Below are positions 23,103 through 33,233 of a stretch of DNA of 64,000 bases, one piece after another (within the stretch, counting starts at the first letter, position 1; the number at the start of each line of letters is the position of its first letter). Source of the stretch: Skeletonema tropicum (Eukaryota > Bacillariophyta > Thalassiosirophyceae > Thalassiosirales > Thalassiosiraceae); contig CM074132.1 in assembly GCA_037178625.1 (NCBI GenBank), positions 3,100,001 through 3,164,000 on the forward strand, written 5' to 3'. Position numbers and translations under genes: made by a program. The notes below the pieces were generated by a model, which searched no databases, was not told where the DNA came from, and saw only the letters and a program-made list of their open reading frames with translations.

Positions 23103-23453
23103 TTCGTAAGTGGTCTCCATCTGTTGTAATCGTAGCTAGCACAAATAACTTTAACCATGCTTATGGTAGTAGTGATTCCCCACTTTTCCTTTACCACATC
23201 TCGAGTACATATTAGAGTGAGACTACCATATTTGGCATGATGTAAGTTGACAGTCCATATTTTCATTTGGGGTCAGATCTTCAAGGAACGGAGTCCATGT
23301 AACCGTAATTCTCCCCTTCATCAAGCTGGTTATGACCGCAGTTGTCTCGATCTTAATTTTAAGGCATCTGTACAAAATAACACACAAAACAAAGCACCGT
23401 CGAGCACAGTGAGTACGAATTGTAACCCATTGACTTCTTCCCATCAATAAAAA
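23103..23453. other. intergenic between convergent genes
   Basis: 350 bases between the GH5 stop and the stop of the SRPBCC gene on the other strand. It should be the two 3' untranslated regions. No other feature is visible. Confidence 0.4.
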
Positions 23454-23891
23454 TTAATTCTTTTGAGCTGCTTCCGATAGCTTGACCATATTGGCCAAAC
23501 CGTCTTCCGTTCCCTCCACACATTCCTTCTTTTTAATTACACCAACAATTGCTCCAAGAAATCCCTTTAACTCAAATGAATAATCAATTTTGGAGGTGGC
23601 ATCATCCACCGCCGTGATGCGCACCTTCCCATCAGCAGAAAGTAATCCCCCCAATGCCCCTCCTGAAAAATCAACCGATTCATTTTTCTTCACGTTGGAT
23701 AGTGTGATGGGAATATCATTCCCATCTTTCATGGCAAAGACACATGTGCATCCGTCTTCACATCCTCCCGAGACATCTTTGACTTCGAGTACGTCCGGAT
23801 CCCACGTGTCCCACTTCATTGGAGCGAAGCATGTTTCCCAAATTGTTGTTGGGGTGGCTGCCACCGTCGCTGAGACTTTTATCGGTGCCAT
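23454..23891 (-). CDS. SRPBCC-fold (polyketide cyclase/START-like) small protein
   Basis: 145 residues, one exon, starting MAPIKVSATV. The pattern of a first beta strand, then ATPTTIWETCFAPMKWDTWDPDV (helix-grip entry with the conserved W-x-x-W-P/D-x), then strands with KVRITAVDDAT and a long C-terminal helix is that of SRPBCC ligand-binding proteins. These bind hydrophobic ligands or act as cyclases; no specific ligand can be named. No signal peptide is seen, so it is probably cytosolic. It is divergent from the VOC gene, with starts 216 bases apart, so the two may share a promoter region. Confidence 0.7.
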   Translation of the reverse strand: MAPIKVSATVAATPTTIWETCFAPMKWDTWDPDVLEVKDVSGGCEDGCTCVFAMKDGNDIPITLSNVKKNESVDFSGGALGGLLSADGKVRITAVDDATSKIDYSFELKGFLGAIVGVIKKKECVEGTEDGLANMVKLSEAAQKN

Positions 23892-24107
23892 CGTTTTTTT
23901 GTTTGTTTATGAAGGAAGAAGCAATGCATGCAGGCAAGAGGACAAGCGAGCTGGCAACAAAGATTTGAAGAAACAAAGACATGAAGAAGCTAGTGCCGGG
24001 TTTACTATTTATCGTCCTAATTACGAGAAAGGAGAAAACGACCAGAAAGCTCCACATCATCAACAAACTCAACTCTGTACTCTGTTTATTTTCCACACAA
24101 ATCCACG
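23892..24107. promoter_or_regulatory. short bidirectional promoter region
   Basis: Only 216 bases separate the start codons of the SRPBCC gene (-) and the VOC gene (+). Both promoters and 5' leaders must fit here. No motif is assigned with confidence. Confidence 0.5.
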
Positions 24108-25265
24108 ATGAAACATCTTCTATCGGCAGCTGTATCAGTATCGGCCTGTGTATACAATGCGCACGCTTTTAGCAGCATCTCTGCTACAAGAAACAGCAGG
24201 GCTATCGGTGGAAGTATCATCATCGCCCCAAAATGGCAACTACACGCAGAGAATGACAATCCATCATCAACCTGCGAAGTCCTACTGATGGATCACTTCA
24301 ACATCAACCACGAAAAGGGACGTCACGACGCCTTAAAGGCATTCTACTTTGACTTTTTAGGTTGTGCCATTGACCCCCGAAAAGCAGAAAATATCGAACG
24401 GGGAAGTAAGACGTTATGGGCGAATGTTGGGATGCATCAATTCCATTTGCCGGAGGGAAAGCCGGATGCACAAGTGTTTGATGGAGTGATTACACTGATA
24501 CACGAAGATTTGTCGGTGCTTATGGAGAGATACAATGATTATTTGGATGGGGATGAAAAATTCGCTGCACTAAAGGAGACTGAATTTCTTGTTGGCGTAT
24601 TGGATGACTCGCTTTTAATGGTGACTGACCCTTGGGGCAATGAGTTTAGTATCATGGCATCTGATGATCCGGATGAAGATCGTGCAGCCGATGTAGGAGC
24701 ACAACCATTAATTGATGGGCATGAGCCTTCGGAGGGGTTGAAATTAGAAGATTTGACCGTATATGTCCCTCAAACCGCAAGCTTACATGGCATCGGAAGA
24801 TTTTATGAACATGTGCTGGGAGCACCAGCGATTGAAGAGTTGGGATCTGAATCGTCTATTAGCATATCAATGGGCGAAAGACAAACTTTGACATTCCAAC
24901 ATCATCCAGATGGGCCAGACGTTGAAGTGTTTCATCATGACTTTAGAGATGATGAACAGGATGAGAGCTCATCCCTCCCACATTACCCCTCCAACCATGG
25001 CCCACACATCTCTCTGTACGTATCAGACCTTGCGAAAGCATACCAGAGTGCAGCGAAACTTGGTGTTACATATGTGAATCCTCGTTTCAAGAGACGAGCA
25101 TACAGCGAGGAAGAAGCATTAGATCAGTGCATGTTTAGGATAATCGAGATAATTGATCCCTTGGACGAGAACAAAGAAGTGATACTTTATCTGGAGCATG
25201 AGGTAAGATCCGCAAAAACTAAAGATGGAAAGAAGTACAAAAGCTGCCCATTAAATGAGGTTTAA
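24108..25265 (+). CDS. two-domain VOC (glyoxalase-like) protein with plastid-type presequence
   Basis: 385 residues, one exon. The N-terminus (MKHLLSAAVSVSACVYNAHAFSS) is a signal peptide whose predicted cleavage falls before Phe (AHA|FSS), as in diatom plastid bipartite leaders. Two vicinal-oxygen-chelate modules follow. The first is about residues 57-185, with HFNINHEKGRHDALKAFYFDFLG and TDPWGNEFSI. The second is about 210-370, with LEDLTVYVPQTASL, GIGRFYEHVLGA, GPHISLYVSDL and a final strand EVILYLEHE. VOC enzymes include glyoxalase I and dioxygenases, but metal ligands are not clear enough to name a reaction. It converges with the SNF2 gene downstream. Confidence 0.75.
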   Translation: MKHLLSAAVSVSACVYNAHAFSSISATRNSRAIGGSIIIAPKWQLHAENDNPSSTCEVLLMDHFNINHEKGRHDALKAFYFDFLGCAIDPRKAENIERGSKTLWANVGMHQFHLPEGKPDAQVFDGVITLIHEDLSVLMERYNDYLDGDEKFAALKETEFLVGVLDDSLLMVTDPWGNEFSIMASDDPDEDRAADVGAQPLIDGHEPSEGLKLEDLTVYVPQTASLHGIGRFYEHVLGAPAIEELGSESSISISMGERQTLTFQHHPDGPDVEVFHHDFRDDEQDESSSLPHYPSNHGPHISLYVSDLAKAYQSAAKLGVTYVNPRFKRRAYSEEEALDQCMFRIIEIIDPLDENKEVILYLEHEVRSAKTKDGKKYKSCPLNEV

Positions 25266-25310
25266 GATAAGTACATTAGGCAACAATATTAGTAATAATT
25301 CAGTTACAGC

Positions 25311-25398
25311 TTATCTTATTCGTTGTTGAAATTACTATCACCGTGTTCAGGTACACTTATCTGATTCGTTGTTGAAATTGCCATCACTGTTTTCGGCT
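25311..25398 (+). repeat. two-copy direct repeat, about 44-base period
   Basis: The text ttcgttgttgaaatt occurs twice, about 45 bases apart, with similar flanks (cttatc before it and atcac after it). It is a small diverged tandem duplication in the shared 3' region of two convergent genes. Confidence 0.6.
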
Positions 25399-25513
25399 CC
25401 ATTCCAAGTCATTAGATTCCATAACCTTCACGCCTGGAAAGCAACTCTGGTTTCGCATTGAGATTAGCGGATGAAATAATTATGAATTAGATGACATATT
25501 AGTTAGAAGCAAT

Positions 25514-28500
25514 TCATTCGTCGCCGGTTTCAACATCATCACACGGAGTAATCATCATAGGAGGCGGTGGACGGAGGTCACGGTAGACAGAGGACAAATG
25601 AAACAATGGGACCTCAGCGCTACTATTAGGGTTCCTGTCGCATCTGCTCTCATGTTCTTCAGCTAGAGTGATATTATCGAATGATCGGTAACAGTGCTCG
25701 CAGATTGCAGTCGAGGTGCGTTTCTGGTCTTCGTCATTAGCGGTGGATGATATTTGTTTATGAAACTCCTTTGTATCGGGGTCCAACTCGCGCCAAACGT
25801 TCACTGTTTCGATAGTTACTGGGGCAATTGCACCAAGCCGATGAGCACGGGACGTGACCTGATTGCGTAAGAATTACAGCATGTGTGCAAGGTATGAGTT
25901 CATTCTGTGTCAAAAATGCAAAATGCATGAGAATTAAAGTGATTGTAGAGGGATGAAGATGCACTTACCTGCTCTAATAGCGCTGCATCGTCGATAGGCT
26001 CAAGCAAGTATAGATGAGTAACAAAGCTGAGGTCTAGCCCATGTGCAAGAGATGCATCAAGGGCAAGGATGAAAACGTCTTCTTTTATGGTCTCGATCTC
26101 TTGCTGAACGAGAGTGGGTCCAGTATACCACCCAACTTGTTTCCTTCGTAGTTGATTCCATCTCGGTTTGCCATGAAATCTTCCGCACTGTTGCCATTTG
26201 CGCAGCCTCACCATTAGTTGACCATAGTTAACTTCCTCTTCATTAGGGATCGGCCCAAAGTAGTTGTCAACTCCTTCTCCTCTATCTATTGCAACCAGTT
26301 CTCTGCATCTTGCTGACCCATATGCCGCCCACTGGTCTTCGCTCCAACGTGCACGAAAGAGAGGGTGTGGATCTCGAGCATCAATGCATAGAGCATCTCC
26401 AACTCTCCAAAATTTGCGAGAGATGCCGTATTTATCCAAAGGTGCCCCGCCCAGCCTATTCATTTCAACTGGGTTACCAACGCAAAGAACTCTGTCTACA
26501 TCTTCGTCCCCAACCGCTCGTAGTATCCTTTCCGGTTCAATAAGGAAGACATTCCCAGCAGCATCACTAACCTCCAACAGCATATTCTTACACCCAGACA
26601 GCTCCTTCCCACCATACTCGTTCCATCCATTACATATTGGACAATATTTACCTTCCTTTTGACCAAGCCGAAATCTGCCTAATTCATACGCCATGGCGTC
26701 AATGTTTCCTTGCATCATTTCCGCAATATTTTCCCGGTCAAATTTGTCGTAAAAGTACTCAAGAACAGAAAGTAGATTGTCCGTCGAGCTACTATAGACG
26801 ACAGCTTTGATGGGTCTCTGGTCATTAAAGGTGTCAGCGTTGAACTGATCTGAAGCAGCAGTGAGAGGTCCCAAGTTTAAATCATTGATTGCACCTCCCC
26901 TACCCTCAAGTTCTTTTCTTTCCCTCTTTATCGCATCCCTGATATACTCGGCCTGGTATTTGTCAACCTTGCTTTGGAAGTCAATCGTGGCCATGTGTTC
27001 GTGTAGGAGCGTATCGAACAGTTCTTCACCGCCTATAACTCGAGCGTAATTGATCTTATTCGCGAGAATATTCATCTTTGTAGCATCCTCAATAGGGCCG
27101 ATTGCTAATTTCTCAAAAGTCTCCATGAGATCAATTTCCCCCGTTTGTACTACATCGGTAATGTGAGAACCTACTTCTTGTGGGATGGGAATAGTAACCT
27201 CCCCTTGCTTGAACACTGGCTTTGGAAGACCAATGTCTTCTTTCTTATGCATTACCATCACCGCTTTCAATACGCGGAATAGTTCCTCTCTACCGGCATC
27301 TTCCTCGTTCAGGAATGGAATCTGAACAAATTTATCCCATTCGCTCTTAGCCTTGGCCTTGCCTTGATTTCGTCCACTCCTTCGTCCACCTCCGCTTGAT
27401 TGTTTCTCAGGAGTCTCATCCTTTATGGTACCATATTCCTCGTGACGGAGAAACAGCAACAAACGTTGTAGCTGAGTCAACCCAATTTCATTGAATTCTT
27501 TGCTATCTTCGTCACCTGTGGTAGGTGTACCACTCATCACCCACCTTCGTTCTGCTGCCAGTAAATTAATGAAAGCTGTGACGTCGTTGCCTGCTTCGTT
27601 TTGTCCAAGCTCGTGACCCTCATCGACAACAATACGGAACCAACGTACTTGTAAGAGCGGAGAGGAATTGTCATCGACATCTTCATTCCTTTTACGTTTC
27701 CTCAAGTAATATTGTTGTTCAATTCTCGAAAATGGAACAACGACCATAAGATAGTTGACCAACTCAAAAAGTGAAGGCAATGCCATTGCTGATCTGTGAT
27801 TGAGAGGGAACCTAGCACTAGACAGATCCCCCACACCATCAATATAGACCACTCCTGCATCTGATCCAGAAACTTCCCCAAACACATCCAATTTCACATG
27901 ACGACGAATTTGTTCCGCCCAGTGTTCCAACAGAGCATCAGGCACAACTATCAAAGTTGTGCTGCACGGAACTAGATTGCGCTCAAATACCATTCGTCTC
28001 CCCTTGTCATTGCTAAAGAATCGTCGGTTGCGTTTATCTAGACCAGCTTTGAAGTTGATGACATTTCTACGGAACAGTTCCAATTGCGCCCGGGGAACTT
28101 TGTTGTTCATTTGTCGATTGACATAATGTTCAAATGATGGTAACGTGGGGAGACGATCATCAGTATATGGAGGGGACACATACCGAGCAAGTTCCTCGTA
28201 ATTGGATGCTACTCTTAGCGGTTTGATTGATTTCAGAATATCGGTCCGAAAGACGGGGTTGACTCTCATTAATTGCCAATGCTCCTGAATACTTTGCCTG
28301 TCATAAAATTCTTTCGGTTCGACTGGACGTAGACCGGCCGTGTTGACTATAAGTGATAACATGGTAATAGTTTTACCCAAACCTGGAGCATCTCCTAATA
28401 TCCCACCTCTCAACGAGCCGAATGCGATGTTATTATTTTCAGCCTTGTGCATGGCAGCGAGCGAGGCCAACTGGTGCCGGAATAATCCTGCACCCAACTT

Positions 28501-28788
28501 TCGATCGTGTTCTGTACACAAAATCCCTGGATATGATGGGAAGGGCACCTTGTAATCGCAACCGTCTCGACAGCGAGTATATTCCACTGTTTCTAGGGCA
28601 GAGAAGGTTCCCTTGGAGATGGAGCGCAGTTGGTATAAATCATGGAGGGATAAGAAGTCCAATGTCACCGAGGAGTCAAGTAGCCGGGTGGTAGTAGGCA
28701 CATCGGAAGATGAAGAGGAGAGAGACGAGTTGCCATCCTCGTTGATTCGGAGAAAGAGATTGAGTAGATTATTGCTATTATTGCTCAT
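25514..28788 (-). CDS. SNF2-family ATPase/helicase with C-terminal zinc-finger-like tail
   Basis: Two exons, 28788-25969 and 25858-25514, are joined by a 110-base GT-AG intron in phase 0; the protein has about 1054 residues. Motif I GDAPGLGKT is at about 132-140 (usual DE-GLGKT, here DA-P), and the entry motif LFRHQLASLAAM comes just before it. Motif II is DEGH (about 389-392), followed by WVMSGTPTTG (motif III). The helicase C part carries KAVVYSSSTDNLLSVL, LALDASLAHGLDLSFVTHLYLLEP and, after the intron, VTSRAHRLGA (motif VI). A CPIC...C cluster (about residue 712) and a final CEHC...H...C pattern suggest zinc binding. It probably remodels chromatin or DNA-protein complexes in the nucleus. 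No accessory domain names a subfamily. Confidence 0.85.
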
Positions 28789-29689
28789 GGTTGTTATGGT
28801 AATGTCGTCCCTAATGCAAGTGGTTTGTCACGCATTGTGGTTGTGCATTGTGCATTTTTTATGTTGGTCGTTCCGCTCAGGGCACATAAAAGAATGGGCT
28901 GCGTATCGATTTGATTAGGTTATCCCCTATTTGATTTTGGTAGAAGAAAAATCTAGATATGCAATGCAAGAAAGGTTGTTTTGGGTGATCCCCTAATATA
29001 ATGTTGATTGTTCTTCAATTAATCATTCACATCACCCATGAGCCATGAGGCCCCCCACCTCTCAAAATCCATCAAAATGCCTTCACCATGGTGGACTACT
29101 AGTAAAAATGAGGTCAATGAATATGCTTCTATTAGGCTAATAATCGACATTCCCCTCCCCTATTATGGCATAGGATCTCCGAACCGCCGTTTATTTTCCT
29201 AATTGGGCATCGTCTGTTGTGAAAATGACTATGAACATAACCATCATCGTCGAGTTGGTCGGATGATGCAATTATATTCCCACCATGTCAACGACAACAC
29301 CATCGCCGTCGACGAACACAGAACAACTCCGCCGAACCGACATCAAAAATAATATCCACTATTGGTGAAATATTCTGCTCGACGATGCTTGTTATTTATT
29401 AATGGCGACCGTTTACAGTGACAAGTAATGGTGCAAAAATAATGTGTGGGTGTTGGGATCATTATTATTTGTACAGCCCATGTTGACGCATCCCAGCAAC
29501 AACTAATGACTGGTTCTTCATTACTTAGTATTGGAGAGTAGCGAATCTGCGTTTAGTGCCTCGAAGGGGGAGGGGGTGTTAATTGCAGTGGGTATTCCGT
29601 AAAACTAATTTTGAACACAAGATACTACTTAGAGAGAGGGTGAGTTCAAGAGTGTACATGACGCAATGCCACTTGTGTTATTGTAATCA
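28789..29689. other. intergenic, 900 bases
   Basis: This lies upstream of the SNF2 gene and downstream of the repeat protein gene. I see neither open frames with protein-like content nor paired repeats. The first part must include the SNF2 promoter. Confidence 0.4.
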
Positions 29690-30940
29690 CTAACTTGTTT
29701 TCAATTTTTTAACATCAACTTGAGCATCGGGGTGTGGTGCTGCTGGTCTCTTCGTATCGTTGCTCGTCTTCGACCCTGCGGGATTTGGGGTTGCCTCTCG
29801 CTTGGTCTCTCTGCTCTTCTTGTTCTTGTCGACGCCTGCTGGAGCGGGATGCGATGTTGCTGGTCTATTAGTATCGTTGCTCAACTTCCTCTCAACGCCT
29901 GTGGGATGTGGGTTTGCCGGTTGTTTGGTCTCTTTGTGCTTCTTGTTCTTGTCCACGCATGCTTTCAAATTTGATCGCAGAGACATGTCATGCTTTTGAC
30001 AATGTTGTTCCTTCCACCGACGAAATACAACTGCAAACCTAGAGTGGATCATCTTCCGAAGAATAATTTGGTACACTTCCTCTATCGCATCTTGCCGGAA
30101 ATTCATCGAGGGGGACTGACACAATGATACAAATTTGGAGTGGATGGATGAGTTGTGCATCACAAGATTTTTCCCATCCTGCTCGTTCTCTTGCTGCTGT
30201 GGTTCGGTTGTTTGTTTTTCGAGATCTCGTATGGTCGCATCTTGCTCGTTCTCTTGCTGTTGCGGTTTGTTAGTTAGTTTGTTGAGATCTTTTATGGTCA
30301 CATCTTGCTCGTTCTTTTGCTGTTGCGGTTTGGTAGTTTGTTTGTTGAGATCTTGTATGGTCGCATCTTGCTCGTTCTCTTGCTGTTGCGGTTTGGTAGT
30401 TTGTTTGTTGAGATTTTGTACGGTCGCATCCTGCTCGTTCTCTTGCTGCTGTGGTTTGGTACTTTGTGTCTTCTTCTTAGCAGGTGTAACACGGCGAAGT
30501 GATGCCTTTTTTTGTAACTCGTTAGAGCGCTTCATTACTCCCTTCTCAAAAGCGGCAGTGATATTGGCAGGAGTTGCTTTCAACGTTGTATAAACTTCGA
30601 AATGTTGATGGAAGGTGGTGGTGTCTTTATCATCGGCGGCGGCATCAGTGTGGATAGTGTTGTTGCTAAAGTAGTAATGACACATTCTTGACCAAATCAG
30701 TAACGTTATGTTACCATAGTGTGCTTTGGTGCCCTCTGGTGATATGTAGACAAACCGGTGCTGGTTGTAGGGATTAGGAGCACCCACTTTCACACCAGTT
30801 TCAAAGTGCATATTTCCCGGGGGTGATTCGTTTCTGTAAACTCTCATCACTCTTGCATTGATGTTATGACGTTCCATGACATCTTCCTCTGTCATCCAGA
30901 CCCCCATCGGACATATCGACGGCTCGGGTGTGACCGCCAT
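29690..30940 (-). CDS. unidentified protein with 22-residue Gln/Glu-rich tandem repeats
   Basis: 416 residues, one exon from an ATG at 30940. I do not recognise a known family. Residues 1-135 look folded (motifs WMTEEDVMERHNI, FVYISPEGTKAHYGNITLLI, WSRMCHYYF). Residues about 163-262 hold five near-identical units of the form KPQQQENEQDATIQDLNKQT, period about 22 residues, predicted helical and charged. Residues about 270-320 (FRQDAIEEVYQIILRKMIHSRFAVVFRRWKEQH) form a second structured, IQ-like helical patch. The tail repeats a second unit, VDKNKK..ETK...P.P.G, and ends basic (KKLKTS), which could serve nuclear import. The transposon-rich region begins about 2 kb upstream of this gene. Function unknown. 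Confidence 0.55.
   Translation of the reverse strand: MAVTPEPSICPMGVWMTEEDVMERHNINARVMRVYRNESPPGNMHFETGVKVGAPNPYNQHRFVYISPEGTKAHYGNITLLIWSRMCHYYFSNNTIHTDAAADDKDTTTFHQHFEVYTTLKATPANITAAFEKGVMKRSNELQKKASLRRVTPAKKKTQSTKPQQQENEQDATVQNLNKQTTKPQQQENEQDATIQDLNKQTTKPQQQKNEQDVTIKDLNKLTNKPQQQENEQDATIRDLEKQTTEPQQQENEQDGKNLVMHNSSIHSKFVSLCQSPSMNFRQDAIEEVYQIILRKMIHSRFAVVFRRWKEQHCQKHDMSLRSNLKACVDKNKKHKETKQPANPHPTGVERKLSNDTNRPATSHPAPAGVDKNKKSRETKREATPNPAGSKTSNDTKRPAAPHPDAQVDVKKLKTS
30176..30480 (-). repeat. in-frame 66-base tandem repeat (about five units)
   Basis: Units beginning tcttgctcgttctcttgctg recur about every 66 bases on the plus strand. They keep the reading frame of the minus-strand gene and differ by a few substitutions. 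The units with only one or two differences suggest recent copy-number change. Confidence 0.85.
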
Positions 30941-31379
30941 ATTGACGCACAGGCAGGATTGACGTCGGCGAATTACGTGTGCAGTGTTTGATGCTGGCTC
31001 GATGTGTAAGAGCCGTTGGCATTGTCATAATATGTTTGTACAAAAGAGAGTGCGGCAAGCCTCCCGACATGCGACCGATTTTGAATTTTGCTTCTAGCTA
31101 ACTGTAAGTATTTGGAATCTACTGTACCTCTTGTACATAGACGAAGAACAATCGGGAATCGGGATCATATGAGTGGTCTGTCTGCGACACGCAGCCCATT
31201 CTTTTATGTGCCCTGGTTCCGCTGGTTGTTGCTTGCTCAATTTTGGCGCGCTCAACTCGCTAAGAGCAAAAGGTTGAAGAGGCGAAGATCATGATCAGTT
31301 CCTCCTAAGTATGTCCTATGCTATCTTCTTAGAAAACAATACTTCTTAACGCTACAAAGTAATCATAAAGTCCAAGCAC
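30941..31379. other. intergenic, 440 bases
   Basis: This lies between two minus-strand genes. It should contain the promoter of the repeat protein gene. Short open frames on both strands here have no recognisable content. Confidence 0.35.
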
Positions 31380-32639
31380 CTATGCCAAGTATGTGTTGTC
31401 ATCAGTAGCCATCATCAATTTTCCATACTCAAAGGCAACAAAACCAATACTACTTATCGGAAATGCCAACAGGGTCGATCGCAATGTTGGCAAAGTCAGA
31501 TACCGAAAGGAAGTCACCCTTGGTCCAGATATACCCAGATACTGCTCTGATAAATGGCTTGTTATATGCTGCAGCTGTCCTGCAATACCTCCTGCTGTGG
31601 AGATCATTGCAGCGTGAGAGATGTCATAGTTATTTTTGTTGTTGTTGTTGTTGGGCAGAGTTATGTTGGAGAGAAGCATCCGCTTCGTTGTTTGATATGA
31701 TCCAAACAGGACAGCATGTGCCATAGAGTGGTGAAAGAGGGATGAGAGGGAGTAAGTCATTGTTGGATATTGTAGATGAAACCTATTCATCACGGTTGCA
31801 TTGGTCACTTTATAATTCATTCCTTGTTGTGGTATGGCATTGATGTTGGACTTTTTAGACAGTTTCATCTCCAACCCCAATGACAGAATTGCATGCGATG
31901 CACCTCCCAATCCACCGGCCATAAAGTGTTGTGGTAGTGTGGCACGATCCATAGCATCATCGTTTTCATCTACCAACTCTTCGGATGCAGTGTGGATCAG
32001 CCCCGTCGAATTGTTCAAATAATAAGCGTCATTATTATTTGGTTCGTCCGAGAGCTCAGCTGCAGGAGCATATCGTTCAATTAATCCCTCATATGTGCCA
32101 TAAACAGCCATACCCAACACGGTGTTCACGGCAAACACTCGACTGAATGATATTGCTTGTTGGAATGTCGGTAGCATCGATATCAATTTTTGCAACGAAG
32201 ATGCTTGTTTATCCGACGATAATAATTTCTTTGAATCCCCATTATTACTCTCATGTGATTCACTTCCTGCACTCACCACATCAAAAATATTCGATGCTCG
32301 ATCTGACACTTTGGCAATTGTATTGGCACGTCGTCCTTTCGGAATTTTAGACGTCAACCGTGCCCCACGTGCTCTTGGCACACTCCGTACTCTTGGCGCA
32401 CTCCGTGGTGTAGGATGCCTTGGTTTCACAGACACCCGCGACCGCGATGCCTTTGATACAGCGGTGGATGCAGCTTTTGATGGCACTGGGAGACGACCTA
32501 CCACGGCGCCCTTCCCGGCAGTTGCAACACTCCTAGATGCCCCTCTGACCAATGCCGCCGATTCGGGAGATGTTTCAGCCACGTCATTTTCAGGATCATT
32601 TTGATAGTGTTGTTCGTCTACTACACCGGTTGACATCAT
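31380..32639 (-). CDS. divergent mitochondrial-carrier-like membrane protein
   Basis: The first ATG of the open frame is at 32639 (MMSTGVVDEQ), giving 419 residues. The frame extends 12 codons further, but only from a TTG. Residues to about 115 are a basic, Ala/Ser/Arg-rich leader. The rest has the repeated pattern of SLC25 carriers. It includes SFSRVFAVNTVLGMAVYGTYEG, HFMAGGLGGASHAIL, SLSSLFHHSMAHAVLFGSYQTTK, ISTAGGIAGQL, and a last unit STLLAFPISSIGFVAFEYGK. The classical PxD/ExxK/R signature is weak or lost, so this may be a carrier relative without standard transport. A mitochondrial inner membrane location is inferred. Confidence 0.55.
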   Translation of the reverse strand: MMSTGVVDEQHYQNDPENDVAETSPESAALVRGASRSVATAGKGAVVGRLPVPSKAASTAVSKASRSRVSVKPRHPTPRSAPRVRSVPRARGARLTSKIPKGRRANTIAKVSDRASNIFDVVSAGSESHESNNGDSKKLLSSDKQASSLQKLISMLPTFQQAISFSRVFAVNTVLGMAVYGTYEGLIERYAPAAELSDEPNNNDAYYLNNSTGLIHTASEELVDENDDAMDRATLPQHFMAGGLGGASHAILSLGLEMKLSKKSNINAIPQQGMNYKVTNATVMNRFHLQYPTMTYSLSSLFHHSMAHAVLFGSYQTTKRMLLSNITLPNNNNNKNNYDISHAAMISTAGGIAGQLQHITSHLSEQYLGISGPRVTSFRYLTLPTLRSTLLAFPISSIGFVAFEYGKLMMATDDNTYLA

Positions 32640-32869
32640 AAGTACACAGACGAACAGGCTTGGAATTATGAACAATCAACGTCAATGCAGGCTGACGATC
32701 CACTATCCACTAGCTTCTCTCTCTCTCTAGAGAGAACTCATACTCCACGGCTCCGCAGCGGTAGGGTTACTTATTGTTTTCTCTGTGTAGGGCGCGCGGT
32801 TCCTGTGGTAAGTAGGCTGTAAGTAGGGCTTTAGGTTGTTTCTGTGCTACGGTAACCTAAGGCCGTTCC

Positions 32870-33233
32870 TTACGGTGGACGTGGACGTGGACGCAGAATG
32901 AGTGTGTAACAATTGTTACATACAAGTGACTCTGTGTCTATTTTTGTGTCTCTTTCCAATAACTGTGCTGTGTCAATCTTTTGGTGGGGATAGAGTAGTG
33001 CAGAATAACAAAGAGGGCCAATTCTACATCGGAACTCCTCGAAACGGGCTTCCCCCCTTTTAAAATCCCGGTTTATTTTCTGTGTTGGACGCAGCCAGAT
33101 GAAAAAATTCTGCGTCCAAAATAAAAATAAACCGGGATTTTTAAAGGGGGGATGCCCGTTTCGAGGAGTTCCTATATATGTAGAATTGGCCCTCTTTGTT
33201 ATTATTCTGGGTCCACGTCCACGTCCACCGTAA
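32870..33233. mobile_element. foldback element nested in the left end of the Harbinger-like element
   Basis: A long imperfect palindrome. Outer arms are TTACGGTGGACGTGGACGTG (from 32870) and its complement ending at 33233. Inner arms are GGAACTCCTCGAAACGGGC (about 33030) and GCCCGTTTCGAGGAGTTCC (about 33150), followed by CCCGGTTTAT/ATAAACCGGG and GGACGCAG/CTGCGTCC around a 15-base loop near 33100. It interrupts the terminal sequence of the host element: GGCCGTTCCTTAC lies on one side and CCGTAATGCA on the other, and these are contiguous at the right end. Confidence 0.75.
32900..33006. mobile_element. 107-base insertion inside the foldback arm, flanked by GCAGAAT
   Basis: The left arm of the foldback element reads ...GCAGAAT (32893-32899), then extra sequence, then GCAGAAT (33000-33006) followed by aacaaagagggcc. 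The right arm has no counterpart of the extra sequence. The GCAGAAT duplication looks like a seven-base target site duplication, so this is a third, youngest insertion in the nest. Confidence 0.6.

Noticed and set aside
24108..25265. Divergent SRPBCC/VOC pair considered as a metabolic operon or cluster
   Set aside because: Two small ligand-binding-fold genes sharing a promoter region are not enough to infer a pathway, and no other enzyme of a cluster lies nearby.
30176..30480. Repeats considered as a CRISPR-like array
   Set aside because: The units are contiguous, in-frame protein-coding repeats without unique spacers, in a eukaryotic gene.
30135..30593. Plus-strand open frame of 152 codons rich in Cys, Phe and Ser
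   Set aside because: It is the antisense reading of the Gln/Glu repeat region of the minus-strand gene.
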